Origin: Apostichopus japonicus
Taxonomy: Eukaryota; Echinodermata; Holothuroidea; Aspidochirotida; Stichopodidae
Direction of reading: 5' to 3'
NCBI RefSeq assembly: GCF_037975245.1
Contig: NC_092575.1
Coordinates: forward strand, 17,203,810-17,267,809
DNA: 64,000 nucleotides
This document shows positions 63,738 through 64,000 of the stretch, piece after piece. Position numbers and translations under genes: made by a program. The first letter of the stretch is position 1. The number at the start of each line of letters is the position of its first letter. The notes beneath the pieces were generated by a model. The model did not search any database. It was not told the DNA's origin and saw nothing but the letters and a program-made list of their open reading frames with translations.

Positions 63738-63813
63738 TTCACACCTGACGAAGATTTTATCATTGACACTTTGCCTGGCCATCCCAACATTGTCTATGGT
63801 TGTGGTTTCTCTG
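63738..63813 (+). pseudogene. PIPOX: Isolated PIPOX-type exon, copy C
   Basis: 76 bases with an AG acceptor and GTAAGA donor, encoding the same residues as the block A copy (FTPDEDFIIDTLPGHPNIVY-GCGFSG). It is near the window edge. A following exon with HGFK could lie beyond 64,000, so this copy may belong to a working gene that I cannot see. Confidence 0.72.
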
Positions 63814-64000
63814 GTAAGAGTTTTTCTCTCCTATATCAATATCGATATTTCAACTATGATAAACCATTATGTCCAAGATATTATCTCGTTTGCATGAACT
63901 CAGCTATACGTTACAAGTTATAGACGAATGAGATATCAGCAGCCATTTCAGAGCCCTGTTCCATATCTCAAGCCCACTAATTCTAATTCGAGAGCTGGCA

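Larger units (their letters stand above)
55231..64000. repeat. Segmental duplication block C (continues past window)
   Basis: Matches A from about 8138 to the end of the window (A about 12,630). Extra DNA in C lies at 55,936-56,957, 57,440-58,786, 59,430-59,778, 61,489-63,263 and about 63,482-63,670. A's hAT MITE (10,235-10,607) is absent. The lectin part of the unit is not included. Confidence 0.92.

Overview
Eukaryotic DNA of about 36-40% GC with intron-rich genes, many non-autonomous transposons and an interspersed segmental duplication. The gene content (secreted EPN-type C-type lectins, a motile-cilium outer-dynein-arm docking subunit, a PIPOX-type sarcosine oxidase) and the repeat types suggest a marine invertebrate. 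A deuterostome such as a sea cucumber or other echinoderm is my best guess; this is inferred from gene and repeat flavour, not proven.

Layout. Block A (8-about 12,690): a three-exon C-type lectin gene on the minus strand (239-5380), transposon debris, a signal-peptide exon on the minus strand (near 11.3 kb) and one isolated PIPOX exon on the plus strand (12,362-12,437). Single-copy region (about 12.7-42.9 kb): nested MITEs (13.9-16.1 kb), an intact nine-exon ODAD1/CCDC63-type gene on the minus strand (18,859-24,730, 571 codons), a tRNA-derived SINE, a 5'-truncated non-LTR reverse transcriptase (25,949-27,217), a decayed PIPOX gene on the plus strand (33.2-37.4 kb), two hAT-type MITEs with perfect 8-bp target-site duplications, and a 2.6-kb element full of GGTCA-containing tandem repeats (39.0-41.6 kb). 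Block B (42,898-about 51,004): a second lectin gene (43,131-48,270, minus) and a second PIPOX exon (50,772-50,847). Linker (51.0-55.2 kb): microsatellites, tandem repeats and a LINE fragment. Block C (about 55,231-64,000): a copy of the right part of block A, without the lectin, carrying several copy-specific insertions, the signal-peptide exon with an intact donor, and a third PIPOX exon (63,738-63,813).

How it fits together. The strongest signal is in the lectin pair. Introns of A and B are nearly identical, but the coding exons differ at roughly 50 of about 160 residues, with all splice sites and calcium/sugar-binding motifs kept. This looks like recently duplicated, rapidly diversifying secreted lectins, as expected of immune-type recognition. 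Comparing A, B and C also gives empty and filled insertion sites, which date and delimit several transposons, including elements carrying THAP and P2X7-C-terminal-like gene fragments. The PIPOX locus is broken in several places and its penultimate-type exon exists three times, so no working oxidase is evident here.
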